Origin: RGIG1959 sp045540655
GTDB lineage: Bacteria > Bacillota > Clostridia > Oscillospirales > Acutalibacteraceae
Length of the DNA: 41,668 bases
NCBI GenBank assembly: GCA_045540655.1
Contig: JAZQHP010000129.1
Span: forward strand, 1 to 41,668
Direction: 5' to 3'
Part shown: one piece after another, positions 16,600 to 24,031 of the stretch
Numbering within the stretch: the first letter of the stretch is position 1
How the letters are laid out: the number at the start of each line of letters is the position of its first letter
Position numbers and translations under genes: made by a program
Notes under the pieces: model-generated
What the model saw: the letters and a program-made list of their open reading frames with translations, nothing else
Databases searched by the model: none
What the model was told of the DNA's origin: nothing

Positions 16600-17192
16600 G
16601 AGTGCTGGGACTGACCGGTCCGACCGGAGCGGGCAAGGGTGTGGTGACGGCGCGTATGCGCGAAGCGGGCGTGTTGGTGGTGGACACCGACCGCATCGCC
16701 CGCGAGGTGGTCGAAAAGGGACAGCCGTGTCTTACCGCGCTCGCGGACGCTTTCGGCGACGGCATTTTGCAAGCGGACGGCTCGCTTGACCGCGCGGCAC
16801 TTGCCGCGGCGGCGTTTCGCGACGAAGCGGCGACCAAGCGGCTCAACGCGATCACGCATCCGTTCATCATCGAGCGCAGTGTGGCGCTGATGAAGCAAAG
16901 CGACTGTGCCCGCGCGGTGATCGACGCGCCGCTGTTGTTTGAGAGCGGCATGGATCGCCTGTGCGACGTGACGGCGGCGGTACTCGCCCCTGCGTCGATG
17001 CGACTCGAACGCATCATGCGCCGCGACGGGATCGACCGTGAGCGGGCGCAGATGCGCATGAATGCGCAACCCGATGATGCGTTCTATCGTCAGCGCGCCG
17101 ATCATATTCTGGTCAATGACAGAGATCCGCAAGCCCTGACGGCGGCGGTGGATGCGCTGATCCGTGAGGTTTGGGAGGAATCGGATGGCTAA
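16596..17192 (+). CDS. coaE: Dephospho-CoA kinase
   Basis: 198 residues. P-loop GLTGPTGAGKG at residues 5-15, DTDRIAREVV with the acceptor-site Asp, THPFI and DAPLLFESGMD (lid/CoA-binding), and RMNAQPDDAFYRQRADHILVN near the end, all standard for CoaE. It adds the 3'-phosphate to dephospho-CoA, the last step of CoA synthesis. The start overlaps the tsaC stop by 4 bases and the end overlaps the transglycosylase start by 8. Confidence 0.95.
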   Translation: MRVLGLTGPTGAGKGVVTARMREAGVLVVDTDRIAREVVEKGQPCLTALADAFGDGILQADGSLDRAALAAAAFRDEAATKRLNAITHPFIIERSVALMKQSDCARAVIDAPLLFESGMDRLCDVTAAVLAPASMRLERIMRRDGIDRERAQMRMNAQPDDAFYRQRADHILVNDRDPQALTAAVDALIREVWEESDG

Positions 17193-17802
17193 AAAAACGG
17201 CAAAGCGCCGCGGCAGGCGGCGCAGAAAAACCTATCACCCGCTGACGTATATCGCGGCACTGCTGGGACTGGTCGCCCTGACGGTCGGACTGATCCTGGC
17301 GCTTCGCGGCGGCTATGACACGCTGATGCGCTCGACCTACGAGCTGGCGTATCAGGAGACGGTGATGGAAGCGTGCGAAACGTATGACGTGGAGCCGTCG
17401 CTGGCGTACGCGATCATGCGCACCGAAAGCAAATTTAATGAGCGGGCGTTGTCGTCGGCGGATGCGATGGGGCTGATGCAGGTGACCGAAACGGCGCTGG
17501 AATGGTGTCAGTTCCGTTCGGACGATTTCAAGGATTACACGGTGGATATGCTGTACGATCCTGAGGTCAACATTCGGTGCGGCGTGTATATGCTCGCCTT
17601 ACTTGAGGAACAATTTGAATCGGAGCAGGCGGTGATCGCGGCGTACAACGCGGGCATCGGTGTGGTACAGGAATGGCTCACCGACGAAGCGTATTCTTCC
17701 GACGGCGTGACGCTTCACACCGTGCCGTATGCCGAGACGCGGGCGTATATCGAACGCGTACAGTCCGCCAAAGCGATTTACGAAGAATATTATCAGCTGT
17801 AA
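17185..17802 (+). CDS. Membrane-anchored lytic transglycosylase
   Basis: 205 residues. A basic N-terminus (MAKKTAKRRGRRRRK) precedes one membrane segment at about 21-42, giving a cytoplasm-in, domain-out topology. The SLT domain has YAIMRTESKF with catalytic Glu81, SSADAMGLMQVTE, and IAAYNAGIGVVQEW. It cleaves the MurNAc-GlcNAc bond of peptidoglycan with 1,6-anhydro formation. The ATG at 17185 lies within the end of coaE, after GGGAGG, so it is likely translationally coupled. Confidence 0.92.
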   Translation: MAKKTAKRRGRRRRKTYHPLTYIAALLGLVALTVGLILALRGGYDTLMRSTYELAYQETVMEACETYDVEPSLAYAIMRTESKFNERALSSADAMGLMQVTETALEWCQFRSDDFKDYTVDMLYDPEVNIRCGVYMLALLEEQFESEQAVIAAYNAGIGVVQEWLTDEAYSSDGVTLHTVPYAETRAYIERVQSAKAIYEEYYQL

Positions 17803-17832
17803 CGATACACACACAAAGGAGAGTCGATTTGT

Positions 17833-19248
17833 ATGAGCGAAGAAAAAACGATGGCGGAAACCCTCCGCGAACAACTGTGCATGACTCCGTCGGATGCCGC
17901 CAAAACTATGGACGCGTCTGAGGTGGCGCAGGCGGATGCCTATGCCGAGGACTACAAGGCGTTTCTCAACGAGGTCAAGACCGAACGCGAAGCGGTGCGC
18001 TTTGCAATTCGGGAAGCCGCCGCGCGCGGCTTTGTGCCGTTTGAGGCGGGCATGACCCTGAAAGCGGGCGACAAGGTGTACCTCAACAACCGCGACAAAG
18101 CGCTGATGCTGGCAGTGATCGGCTCGTCTCCCATCGGCGAGGGTGTATCCATTGCGGCGGCGCATATCGACTCGCCGCGTCTCGATCTGAAACCCAACCC
18201 GCTGTATGAGAATCAGCATCTGGCGTATTTTGACACGCATTATTACGGCGGTATCAAGAAGTATCAATGGACGGCGATTCCGCTGGCGATCCACGGCGTC
18301 GTGGTGAAGAAGGACGGCTCGACCGTCACCGTCACCGTCGGCGAGGATCCCGCCGATCCCGTATTCTGCGTGACCGATCTGTTGCCGCATCTCGCCGCCG
18401 ATCAGATGCAGCGCCAGGCGTCGAAACTCATTGACGGCGAAGCGCTCGACGTGCTCATCGGCTCGCGTCCCGTCTGTCAGGAGGACGGCGCGGATCTCGT
18501 CAAGCTGAATGTGCTCAAACTCCTCAACGAAAAATACGGCATTGTCGAAGCGGACTTTTTGTCGGCGGAGCTGGAGATCGTGCCCGCGTTCGGTGCGCGC
18601 GATGTCGGCTTTGACCGCAGTATGATCGGCGCGTACGGTCACGATGACCGCGTGTGTGCCTATCCCGCGCTGACCGCGCTGTTTGCTCTGGATACGCCGA
18701 CCTACACGGCGGTGACGGTGCTTGCCGACAAGGAAGAAACCGGCTCGGACGGCGCGACGGGTATGCAGTCGGCGTTCCTGCCGTATTTCATCGAGGATCT
18801 CGCGCAGGCATTCGGGGAGCAAGGGCACCGCGTGCTGTCGAAGTCGATGTGCCTGTCGGCGGACGTCAACTGTGCGCTTGACCCGCTTTATCCCGAAGTG
18901 GTGGAATCCCGCAACTGCGCGAAGCTCGGCGGCGGCGTGGTGCTCACCAAGTACACGGGCGGTCGCGGCAAGGGCGACACCTCGGATGCCGCCGCGGAGC
19001 TGATGGGTCGCTTCCGTCGCATCATGGATGACGCGGCGGTCGTGTGGCAGGTCGGCGAGCTCGGCAAGGTGGACGTGGGCGGCGGCGGTACCGTCGCGAA
19101 GTATATCGCAAACCTCAACGTCGATACGGTCGACCTCGGTGTGCCGGTGCTGTCGATGCACGCGCCGTTTGAAGTGGTGTCGAAATTGGATGTGTACACC
19201 GCGCACAAAGCCTTCGCGGCGCTTCTCAACCGCCAGGACGGACAATAA
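17833..19248 (+). CDS. M18-family aspartyl aminopeptidase-like zinc metallopeptidase
   Basis: 471 residues. The two-metal M18 set is visible: AAHIDSPRLDLKPNPLY (first His and Asp), YGGIKKYQWTAIPLAIHGVVV, DKEETGSDGATGM (catalytic and metal Glu), SADVNCALDP (Asp), and a final SMHAPFEVVSKLD (His). It removes N-terminal residues from peptides, with preference for acidic ones in characterised relatives. The length fits the longer bacterial branch. The ATG at 17833 follows AAAGGAG at 11-12 bases. It is the last gene of the operon, followed by a terminator. Confidence 0.92.
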   Translation: MSEEKTMAETLREQLCMTPSDAAKTMDASEVAQADAYAEDYKAFLNEVKTEREAVRFAIREAAARGFVPFEAGMTLKAGDKVYLNNRDKALMLAVIGSSPIGEGVSIAAAHIDSPRLDLKPNPLYENQHLAYFDTHYYGGIKKYQWTAIPLAIHGVVVKKDGSTVTVTVGEDPADPVFCVTDLLPHLAADQMQRQASKLIDGEALDVLIGSRPVCQEDGADLVKLNVLKLLNEKYGIVEADFLSAELEIVPAFGARDVGFDRSMIGAYGHDDRVCAYPALTALFALDTPTYTAVTVLADKEETGSDGATGMQSAFLPYFIEDLAQAFGEQGHRVLSKSMCLSADVNCALDPLYPEVVESRNCAKLGGGVVLTKYTGGRGKGDTSDAAAELMGRFRRIMDDAAVVWQVGELGKVDVGGGGTVAKYIANLNVDTVDLGVPVLSMHAPFEVVSKLDVYTAHKAFAALLNRQDGQ

Positions 19249-19256
19249 TTCACAGA

Positions 19257-19288
19257 AAAAAGGGAGGGCAAAACGCCCTCCCTTTTGT
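19257..19288 (+). terminator. Terminator of the prfA-M18 operon
   Basis: Arms AAGGGAGGGC / GCCCTCCCTT with loop AAAAC, followed by TTGTTGT. It starts about ten bases after the M18 stop. Confidence 0.85.
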
Positions 19289-19300
19289 TGTGTTATACGG

Positions 19301-19330
19301 AAAAACCCCCTCGCCCACATGGGCGAGGGG
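19301..19330 (-). terminator. Terminator of the trpB-glycerate kinase operon
   Basis: Perfect arms CCCCTCGCCCA and TGGGCGAGGGG around a two-base centre (19307-19330). On the - strand they are followed by G and five T (19301-19305). It lies just after the glycerate kinase stop at 19345. Confidence 0.8.
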
Positions 19331-19344
19331 ATCGCTGTTTTTGG

Positions 19345-20487
19345 TTATGTCCGTCCTGCCGTAAACAGCCGCATGGCTTGTTCGGCGGTGGCGGTGAGAT
19401 TGTGTGCGGTGACGGCGGGATCCATCGCCTCTTCCGGGGTGGTCACCCGCGGCAGGATGGAAAAAAAGGCGGTGATGCCGTGCGTATTGCAGGCGGCGGC
19501 ATCGGGGGCGACACTGCCCGCCAGCGCCAGCACCGGCACACCGTTGCGGGCGGCGACCGTCGCCACGCCGATGGGTGCTTTGCCCATCAGGCTTTGTCCG
19601 TCGAGCCGCCCTTCGCCCGTGATGACGAGATCGGCATCGGCGATCGCGCGGTCCAGCCCGATTTCTTCGATCAGCAGATCGATGCCCGACACGAGGCGGG
19701 CGTTCAGGTATGCCTTGCACGCAAAGCCCATGCCGCCCGCCGCTCCCGCGCCGGTTGCCGCAGGGTCGGCATCGGGAAGGATCGCTTTCGTCAGCGCCGC
19801 GTAGCGGGACAGCCACGCGTCCATGCGGGGGATGTCCTCCGTCTTCGCGCCTTTTTGCGGGGCAAAGACCGCCGAGCATCCCTCCTCGCCGCACAGCGGA
19901 TTGCGTACGTCGCACGCGACGGCAAAGGTGCAGTCGGCAAGCGCAGGAGACAGTCCCGTCACATCGACGGTGTGAAGCGAGGCGAGCCCGATCGCGCCGT
20001 TAGCGATGTCCAGTCCGTCTTGGTCGAGGAAGCGGGCACCCAGCGCTTTGAGCATGCCGGTACCGCCGTCGTTGGTGGCGGAGCCCCCCAGCCCGATGAT
20101 AAACCGCCGACATCCGCAGGCGAGGGCGTCGGCAATCAGTTCGCCGACACCGAAGGTGGTGGTGCAAAGCGGATCGCGTTCATCGGGAGACAGAAGCGGC
20201 AACCCTGCCGCCGCCGCCATTTCGATAACGGCGGTCACGCCGTCCTGCAGAATGCCGTAGGCGGCATCCGTAAGGCGACCGCGGGGATTATGCACCGTCA
20301 CCGTGCGGGTGGTGCCGCCGCAGGCGGACAAAATCGCCTGCAACGTGCCTTCGCCGCCGTCGGCGATGGGAAACACCGTCGTTTCGGCATCGGGGCAGGC
20401 GGCGTGAACACCGCGGGCGATCGCATCGCCCGCCGACGCGGAATCCAGACTCCCTTTGAGGGAGTCGATCGCAATCACAACGTTCAT
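19345..20487 (-). CDS. glxK: Glycerate 2-kinase (GlxK/GarK family)
   Basis: 380 residues. MNVVIAIDSLKGSLDSASAGDAI carries the D-S-(F/L)-K-G-(S/T) motif. Also seen are PIADGGEGT, GLGGSATNDGGTGML and ITGEGRLDGQSLMGKAPIGV, all typical of the bacterial family I glycerate kinase. It phosphorylates D-glycerate to 2-phosphoglycerate, feeding glycolysis. The ATG at 20487 begins 5 bases after the trpB stop and has no clear ribosome-binding site, so it probably depends on coupling to trpB translation. Confidence 0.92.
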   Translation of the reverse strand: MNVVIAIDSLKGSLDSASAGDAIARGVHAACPDAETTVFPIADGGEGTLQAILSACGGTTRTVTVHNPRGRLTDAAYGILQDGVTAVIEMAAAAGLPLLSPDERDPLCTTTFGVGELIADALACGCRRFIIGLGGSATNDGGTGMLKALGARFLDQDGLDIANGAIGLASLHTVDVTGLSPALADCTFAVACDVRNPLCGEEGCSAVFAPQKGAKTEDIPRMDAWLSRYAALTKAILPDADPAATGAGAAGGMGFACKAYLNARLVSGIDLLIEEIGLDRAIADADLVITGEGRLDGQSLMGKAPIGVATVAARNGVPVLALAGSVAPDAAACNTHGITAFFSILPRVTTPEEAMDPAVTAHNLTATAEQAMRLFTAGRT

Positions 20488-20492
20488 GGCAC

Positions 20493-21740
20493 TTATTTGC
20501 GGTCGTAACGGTCGAGGTCGAATTGCTCGCCGCAACCGTAGTTCTCATAGACATAGTCGATGTCCTTGTCGCCGCGACCCGACAGGCACACAAGGATGGA
20601 GCCCGACGGATGGGACTTGGCATATTTGATGGCATACGCCAGCGCGTGGGAGCTTTCCACGGCGGGAATGATGCCTTCGTATTTGCACAGCAGGAAGAAC
20701 GCTTCCATCGCTTCCTCGTCGGAGGCGGTCACATAGTGAACGCGACCCTGATCGCGCAGGAACGCGTGCTCGGGACCGACACCGGGGTAATCCAGTCCGC
20801 TCGCGATGGAGTAGACGGGAAGCGGCTCGCCGTTTTCATCCTGCAGGAGATAGCTGTCAAAGCCGTGCAGACGACCCTTCGAACCGTACTGCATGGTGGC
20901 GGCGTGATCGCCGACGGCGTGACCGCGACCCAGCGGCTCCACGCCGTAGATCTTCACGGGGTCGGCAAGGAACGGCGTAAACATGCCCAGGCTGTTCGAG
21001 CCGCCGCCCACGCACGCGCACACCGCGTCGGGCATGATGCCCGTCATTTCAAAGAACTGCTCCCGCGCTTCGATGCCGATGACCGACTGGAAGTCGCGCA
21101 CCACTTTGGGGAACGGGTGCGGACCGAGCGCCGAGCCGATGCAGTAGATGGCGGTGTCGTATTCCTTCAGATAGGCTTCAAACGCCGCGTCGACCGCTTC
21201 CTTGAGGGTCTTCAGACCGTGGGTGACGGGGATGACGTTCGCGCCGAGCATTTTCATACGGATGACATTGGGGTGTTGCTTGGCGATGTCCACTTCGCCC
21301 ATATACACGTCGCACTCCATGCCGAAGTACGCCGCCGCCGTCGCGATGGCGACGCCGTGCTGACCCGCGCCTGTCTCGGCGATGAGCTTTTTCTTGCCCA
21401 TGTATTTCGCAAGCAAGCCCTCACCCATGCAGTGGTTGAGCTTGTGTGCGCCCGTGTGGTTGAGGTCCTCACGCTTGAGGTAGATCTGGCAGTTGCCGAA
21501 GAGATGCGACAGGCGCTCGCAGTGGTACACGGGGGTGGGACGTCCCTGGAATTCCTTGCGGATGCGGCGCAGTTCGTTGATAAACTGCGCGGAGTGGCAG
21601 ATCGCCTCATAGGCATCGGCGGCTTCCTTGAACGCGGGCTCCAGCTCGGGCGGCAGGTAGGCACCGCCGTACTCGCCGAAGTAGCCTTTCTCGTCGGGGT
21701 ATTCTTTCAAATAGTTGGCATAATATTTGTACTTTTCCAT
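20493..21740 (-). CDS. trpB: Tryptophan synthase beta chain, without a nearby alpha chain
   Basis: 415 residues. The PLP lysine is in REDLNHTGAHKLNH. AETGAGQHGVA includes the catalytic Glu. The PLP-phosphate loop is CVGGGSNSLGMF. EGIIPAVESSHALA and LSGRGDKDID are the C-terminal signatures. It resembles TrpB1 more than the long TrpB2 type but departs from the usual HTGSHKINN wording and carries an extra C-terminal tail (CGEQFDLDRYDRK). It condenses indole and serine into tryptophan. No trpA or other trp gene is in the window, so it may salvage indole. The ATG has AAAAGGAG 8 bases upstream and is controlled by a tryptophan T-box leader. Confidence 0.93.
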   Translation of the reverse strand: MEKYKYYANYLKEYPDEKGYFGEYGGAYLPPELEPAFKEAADAYEAICHSAQFINELRRIRKEFQGRPTPVYHCERLSHLFGNCQIYLKREDLNHTGAHKLNHCMGEGLLAKYMGKKKLIAETGAGQHGVAIATAAAYFGMECDVYMGEVDIAKQHPNVIRMKMLGANVIPVTHGLKTLKEAVDAAFEAYLKEYDTAIYCIGSALGPHPFPKVVRDFQSVIGIEAREQFFEMTGIMPDAVCACVGGGSNSLGMFTPFLADPVKIYGVEPLGRGHAVGDHAATMQYGSKGRLHGFDSYLLQDENGEPLPVYSIASGLDYPGVGPEHAFLRDQGRVHYVTASDEEAMEAFFLLCKYEGIIPAVESSHALAYAIKYAKSHPSGSILVCLSGRGDKDIDYVYENYGCGEQFDLDRYDRK

Positions 21741-21830
21741 AACGGATCGCTCCTTTTATTGATTCAGAATGGGGGATTAGCGGTCAGATTCGCCATCGGA
21801 ATCCGGATGAAAACATAACGCTCACTCCTA

Positions 21831-21865
21831 AAAATAAAAAATTTCTGTCCCATAGGAACAGAAAT
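21831..21865 (-). terminator. T-box regulatory terminator
   Basis: On the - strand: arms ATTTCTGTTCC and GGGACAGAAAT, a three-base loop, then TTTTT. It sits between the T-box and the trpB start, the expected place of the competing terminator. Confidence 0.9.
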
Positions 21866-22083
21866 CTGTCAGCCACCTAACGGTTCATTGTCACGCACCG
21901 GCATGCGCTCTCATCATAACGGTTAGAGTTTCCGTCGCCGCCTACCCCGCGATCGCTCGCGGATTCGGGACGCCCTCACGAGTCCATTCGCCGCTTCCCA
22001 CACCTGCCGCCTTCCACCGCCGTCGGCTCTCTGTGAAGTGTGCCATGAAGGGCTACTTACTCTCGTTCATCGGTTTGCGATAT
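21831..22083 (-). promoter_or_regulatory. Tryptophan-specific T-box riboswitch upstream of trpB
   Basis: Read on the - strand. The leader starts near 22083, and stem I opens with ACGAG (22066-22062) followed by AGTAAGTA. The closing CTCGT pairs with ACGAG. Just before it is GAATGGA, with TGG (Trp codon, 21986-21984) in the specifier position. ACAGAGAGCC is the usual stem I element. Near the 3' end, TTAGGTGGCTGACAG carries the T-box core, with TGGC at 21875-21872. TGGC matches a tRNA ending GCCA, as expected for tRNA-Trp with discriminator G. A terminator follows. Uncharged tRNA-Trp should stabilise the antiterminator and turn trpB on. The parts were recognised by eye, not by a covariance model. 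Confidence 0.88.
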
Positions 22084-22089
22084 GGGTTG

Positions 22090-22118
22090 AGTGTATACCT
22101 TTTTCTGCGGTTTGTCAA
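22090..22118 (-). promoter_or_regulatory. Promoter of the T-box-trpB transcript
   Basis: On the - strand: perfect -35 TTGACA (22113-22118), 17-base spacer, -10 TACACT (22090-22095); an overlapping TATACA is an alternative. Confidence 0.7.
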
Positions 22119-22146
22119 GGGTATGCCGCGGATTTTTTGAAAAAGC

Positions 22147-22175
22147 TTTGCAAACGCCGTGCGATGTGGTATGAT
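22147..22175 (+). promoter_or_regulatory. Promoter of the histidine phosphatase gene
   Basis: -35 TTTGCA (22147-22152), 17-base spacer, -10 TATGAT (22170-22175) preceded by TGG (extended -10). It is divergent from the trpB promoter. The transcript would start about 15-20 bases upstream of the ATG at 22200. Confidence 0.6.
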
Positions 22176-22199
22176 GAATCCAAGAGGAGGCGACTGTCC

Positions 22200-22916
22200 A
22201 TGATTTTTTACTATATCCGTCACGGAGACCCCATCTACAACCCCGACAGCTTAACGCCGTTCGGACAACAGCAGGCGGCGGCGCTTGCCGACCGCTTCGC
22301 GGTGCATGGGCTGGACCGTGTATATTCATCCGATTCCATGCGCGCGCAGATGACCGCCGCGCCGACCTGCGAGCGGCTCTCGCTGACGCCGACGATCGTG
22401 CCGTGGGCGAATGAGAATCGTCCGTGGGAGCGGATGTGCGTGTTCGATGAGCGCGGCGTGCGGGAATATGCGTTTGAGGATCCGAAAACGCGGGTGCTGT
22501 TCGCTTCGGAGGCGGTGCGCCGTCTTGACAACGACTGGGATACGCATCCCGCCTTCGAGGGGCAACCGTGGGGTGAGTGCTGGCGGGAGATCGGACGCGA
22601 TGCCGACGCGTTTTTCGCGTCGCTGGGTTATGCGCACGACCGCGAACGGCACGCCTATATCCCTGTCGCTCCGACCGAGGAGCGCGTCGCGCTGTTTGCG
22701 CATCAGGCATTCGGCATGGCATTTCTGAGCTGGGTGCTGGACATCCCCTATCCGCTGTTCTGTACGCATTTTGACACGGGGCACAGCGGGGTGACGGCGA
22801 TTCGCTTTGAGGAGCAGGAGGGACTGGTGATCCCCCGCGTGTTGCAATTGTCCAACGATTCGCACCTGTTCCGTGCGGGCTTGTCCACGCGCTACCAGAA
22901 CCGCATAGATCTGTAA
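22200..22916 (+). CDS. Histidine phosphatase superfamily protein
   Basis: 238 residues. IRHGDP at residues 6-11 gives the phospho-accepting His8 of the R-H-G motif. YSSDSMRAQMTA is the usual S-(D/x)-x-x-R-(A/T)-x-x-T region. HFDTGHSGVTAIRFE has the second catalytic His. The true substrate is not evident (phosphoglycerate mutase-like phosphatases vary widely). The ATG at 22200 has GAGGAGG 9 bases upstream; a frame open to 22038 crosses the T-box promoter and is not used. It is a single gene, followed by a terminator. Confidence 0.88.
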   Translation: MIFYYIRHGDPIYNPDSLTPFGQQQAAALADRFAVHGLDRVYSSDSMRAQMTAAPTCERLSLTPTIVPWANENRPWERMCVFDERGVREYAFEDPKTRVLFASEAVRRLDNDWDTHPAFEGQPWGECWREIGRDADAFFASLGYAHDRERHAYIPVAPTEERVALFAHQAFGMAFLSWVLDIPYPLFCTHFDTGHSGVTAIRFEEQEGLVIPRVLQLSNDSHLFRAGLSTRYQNRIDL

Positions 22917-22921
22917 TTTTC

Positions 22922-22951
22922 AAAAGGCGTTGCTGTCGGCAACGCCTTTTT
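22922..22951 (+). terminator. Terminator of the histidine phosphatase gene
   Basis: Arms AAAAGGCGTTGC / GCAACGCCTTTT with a five-base loop and a T-run. Confidence 0.9.
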
Positions 22952-23007
22952 CATTGATTTTTCACCATTTTCCTTTAAAAAAGAGGAAAAATTGCACAGG
23001 AAGGTTA

Positions 23008-23036
23008 TTGCCAGCGGGAAGAAGTTGTGCTATAAT
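23008..23036 (+). promoter_or_regulatory. Promoter of the liv operon
   Basis: -35 TTGCCA (23008-23013), 17-base spacer, consensus -10 TATAAT (23031-23036) preceded by TGC (extended -10). Confidence 0.8.
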
Positions 23037-23082
23037 AGAACGGAATTTTGACTAATAAGAAGAAAGAGGAGGATTCAACAAC

Positions 23083-24018
23083 ATGAATTTTCTCTCCCTG
23101 CTGCTCAGCGGCATCAGCCTGGGCAGTGTGTATGCGCTGATTGCGCTTGGCTACACGATGGTGTACGGCATTGCCAAAATGCTGAACTTCGCCCACGGCG
23201 ATGTCATCATGGTAGGCGGCGTCATTATTGTGCAGGTGGTGGCACTGATCACCAATAACATGCAAAATCCCGCGCTGGTGGCGGCAGCTCCGTTCATTGC
23301 GCTGGCGGTGGCGATTGTTTGCTGTACGCTTCTGGGCATGCTAATCGAAAAGGTGGCGTACAAGCCGCTTCGTCAGGCGTCGTCGCTCGCGGTGCTGATC
23401 TCCGCGATCGGTGTGAGCTATCTGCTCCAGAACGTGGTGCTGCTCACCTTCGGTTCGCAGAATAAATCCATTTCGTTCCCCTTCATGAAGCAGCTGTCGA
23501 TGTACTTCGGTCCCGAAGACGGCAGCGGTCTGATCGTGCAGGGTGAAACGGTGCTGACGATTGCGGTGACGGTGGTCATCATGATCGCGCTGACGCTGTT
23601 CATCCGCTACACGAAGGCGGGCAAGGCGATGCGCGCGGTGTCGGAAGACCGCGGCGCGGCACAGCTGATGGGTATCAACGTCAACGGTGTCATTTCGCTG
23701 ACCTTCGCCATCGGCTCGGCTCTCGCGGCGGTGGCGGGCTTCCTGTATCTGGGTGCTTACAGCCAGATCGGTCCCTACAGCGGCACGATGCCCGGTATCA
23801 AAGCCTTCACGGCGGCGGTCATCGGCGGCATCGGATCCATCCCCGGCGCGATGCTCGGCGGTTTGTTGCTGGGCGTCATCGAGCAGATGTCCAAAGCGGT
23901 GCTGTCGCAGTTCCAGCTCGCGGCGCTGGCGGACGCGGTGGTGTTCGCGGTGCTGATTGTTGTGTTGCTGGTGAAGCCGACGGGCATCATGGGCAAGAAG
24001 ATCAACGAGAAGGTATAA
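23083..24018 (+). CDS. livH: Branched-chain amino acid ABC transporter permease LivH
   Basis: 311 residues with about eight membrane helices. The start NFLSLLLSGISLGSVYALIA and the segment GYTMVYGIAKMLNFAHGD are hallmarks of LivH. RAVSEDRGAAQLMGI is the cytoplasmic EAA-like coupling loop, and GGIGSIPGAMLGG is the conserved late loop. It forms the inner-membrane channel with LivM. It has AGAGGAGG upstream. It is the first gene of livHMGF, and no livJ/livK binding-protein gene precedes it. Confidence 0.95.
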   Translation: MNFLSLLLSGISLGSVYALIALGYTMVYGIAKMLNFAHGDVIMVGGVIIVQVVALITNNMQNPALVAAAPFIALAVAIVCCTLLGMLIEKVAYKPLRQASSLAVLISAIGVSYLLQNVVLLTFGSQNKSISFPFMKQLSMYFGPEDGSGLIVQGETVLTIAVTVVIMIALTLFIRYTKAGKAMRAVSEDRGAAQLMGINVNGVISLTFAIGSALAAVAGFLYLGAYSQIGPYSGTMPGIKAFTAAVIGGIGSIPGAMLGGLLLGVIEQMSKAVLSQFQLAALADAVVFAVLIVVLLVKPTGIMGKKINEKV

Positions 24019-24031
24019 GGAGGTGGCGCAC

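Noticed and set aside
17599..19320. Antisense ORF of about 570 codons across the M18 gene
   Set aside because: Same pattern of antisense composition and no motifs; M18 signatures are on the + strand.
22038..22199. N-terminal extension of the histidine phosphatase
   Set aside because: It would run through the T-box leader and both promoters; the ATG at 22200 has a strong ribosome-binding site and places the RHG motif correctly.
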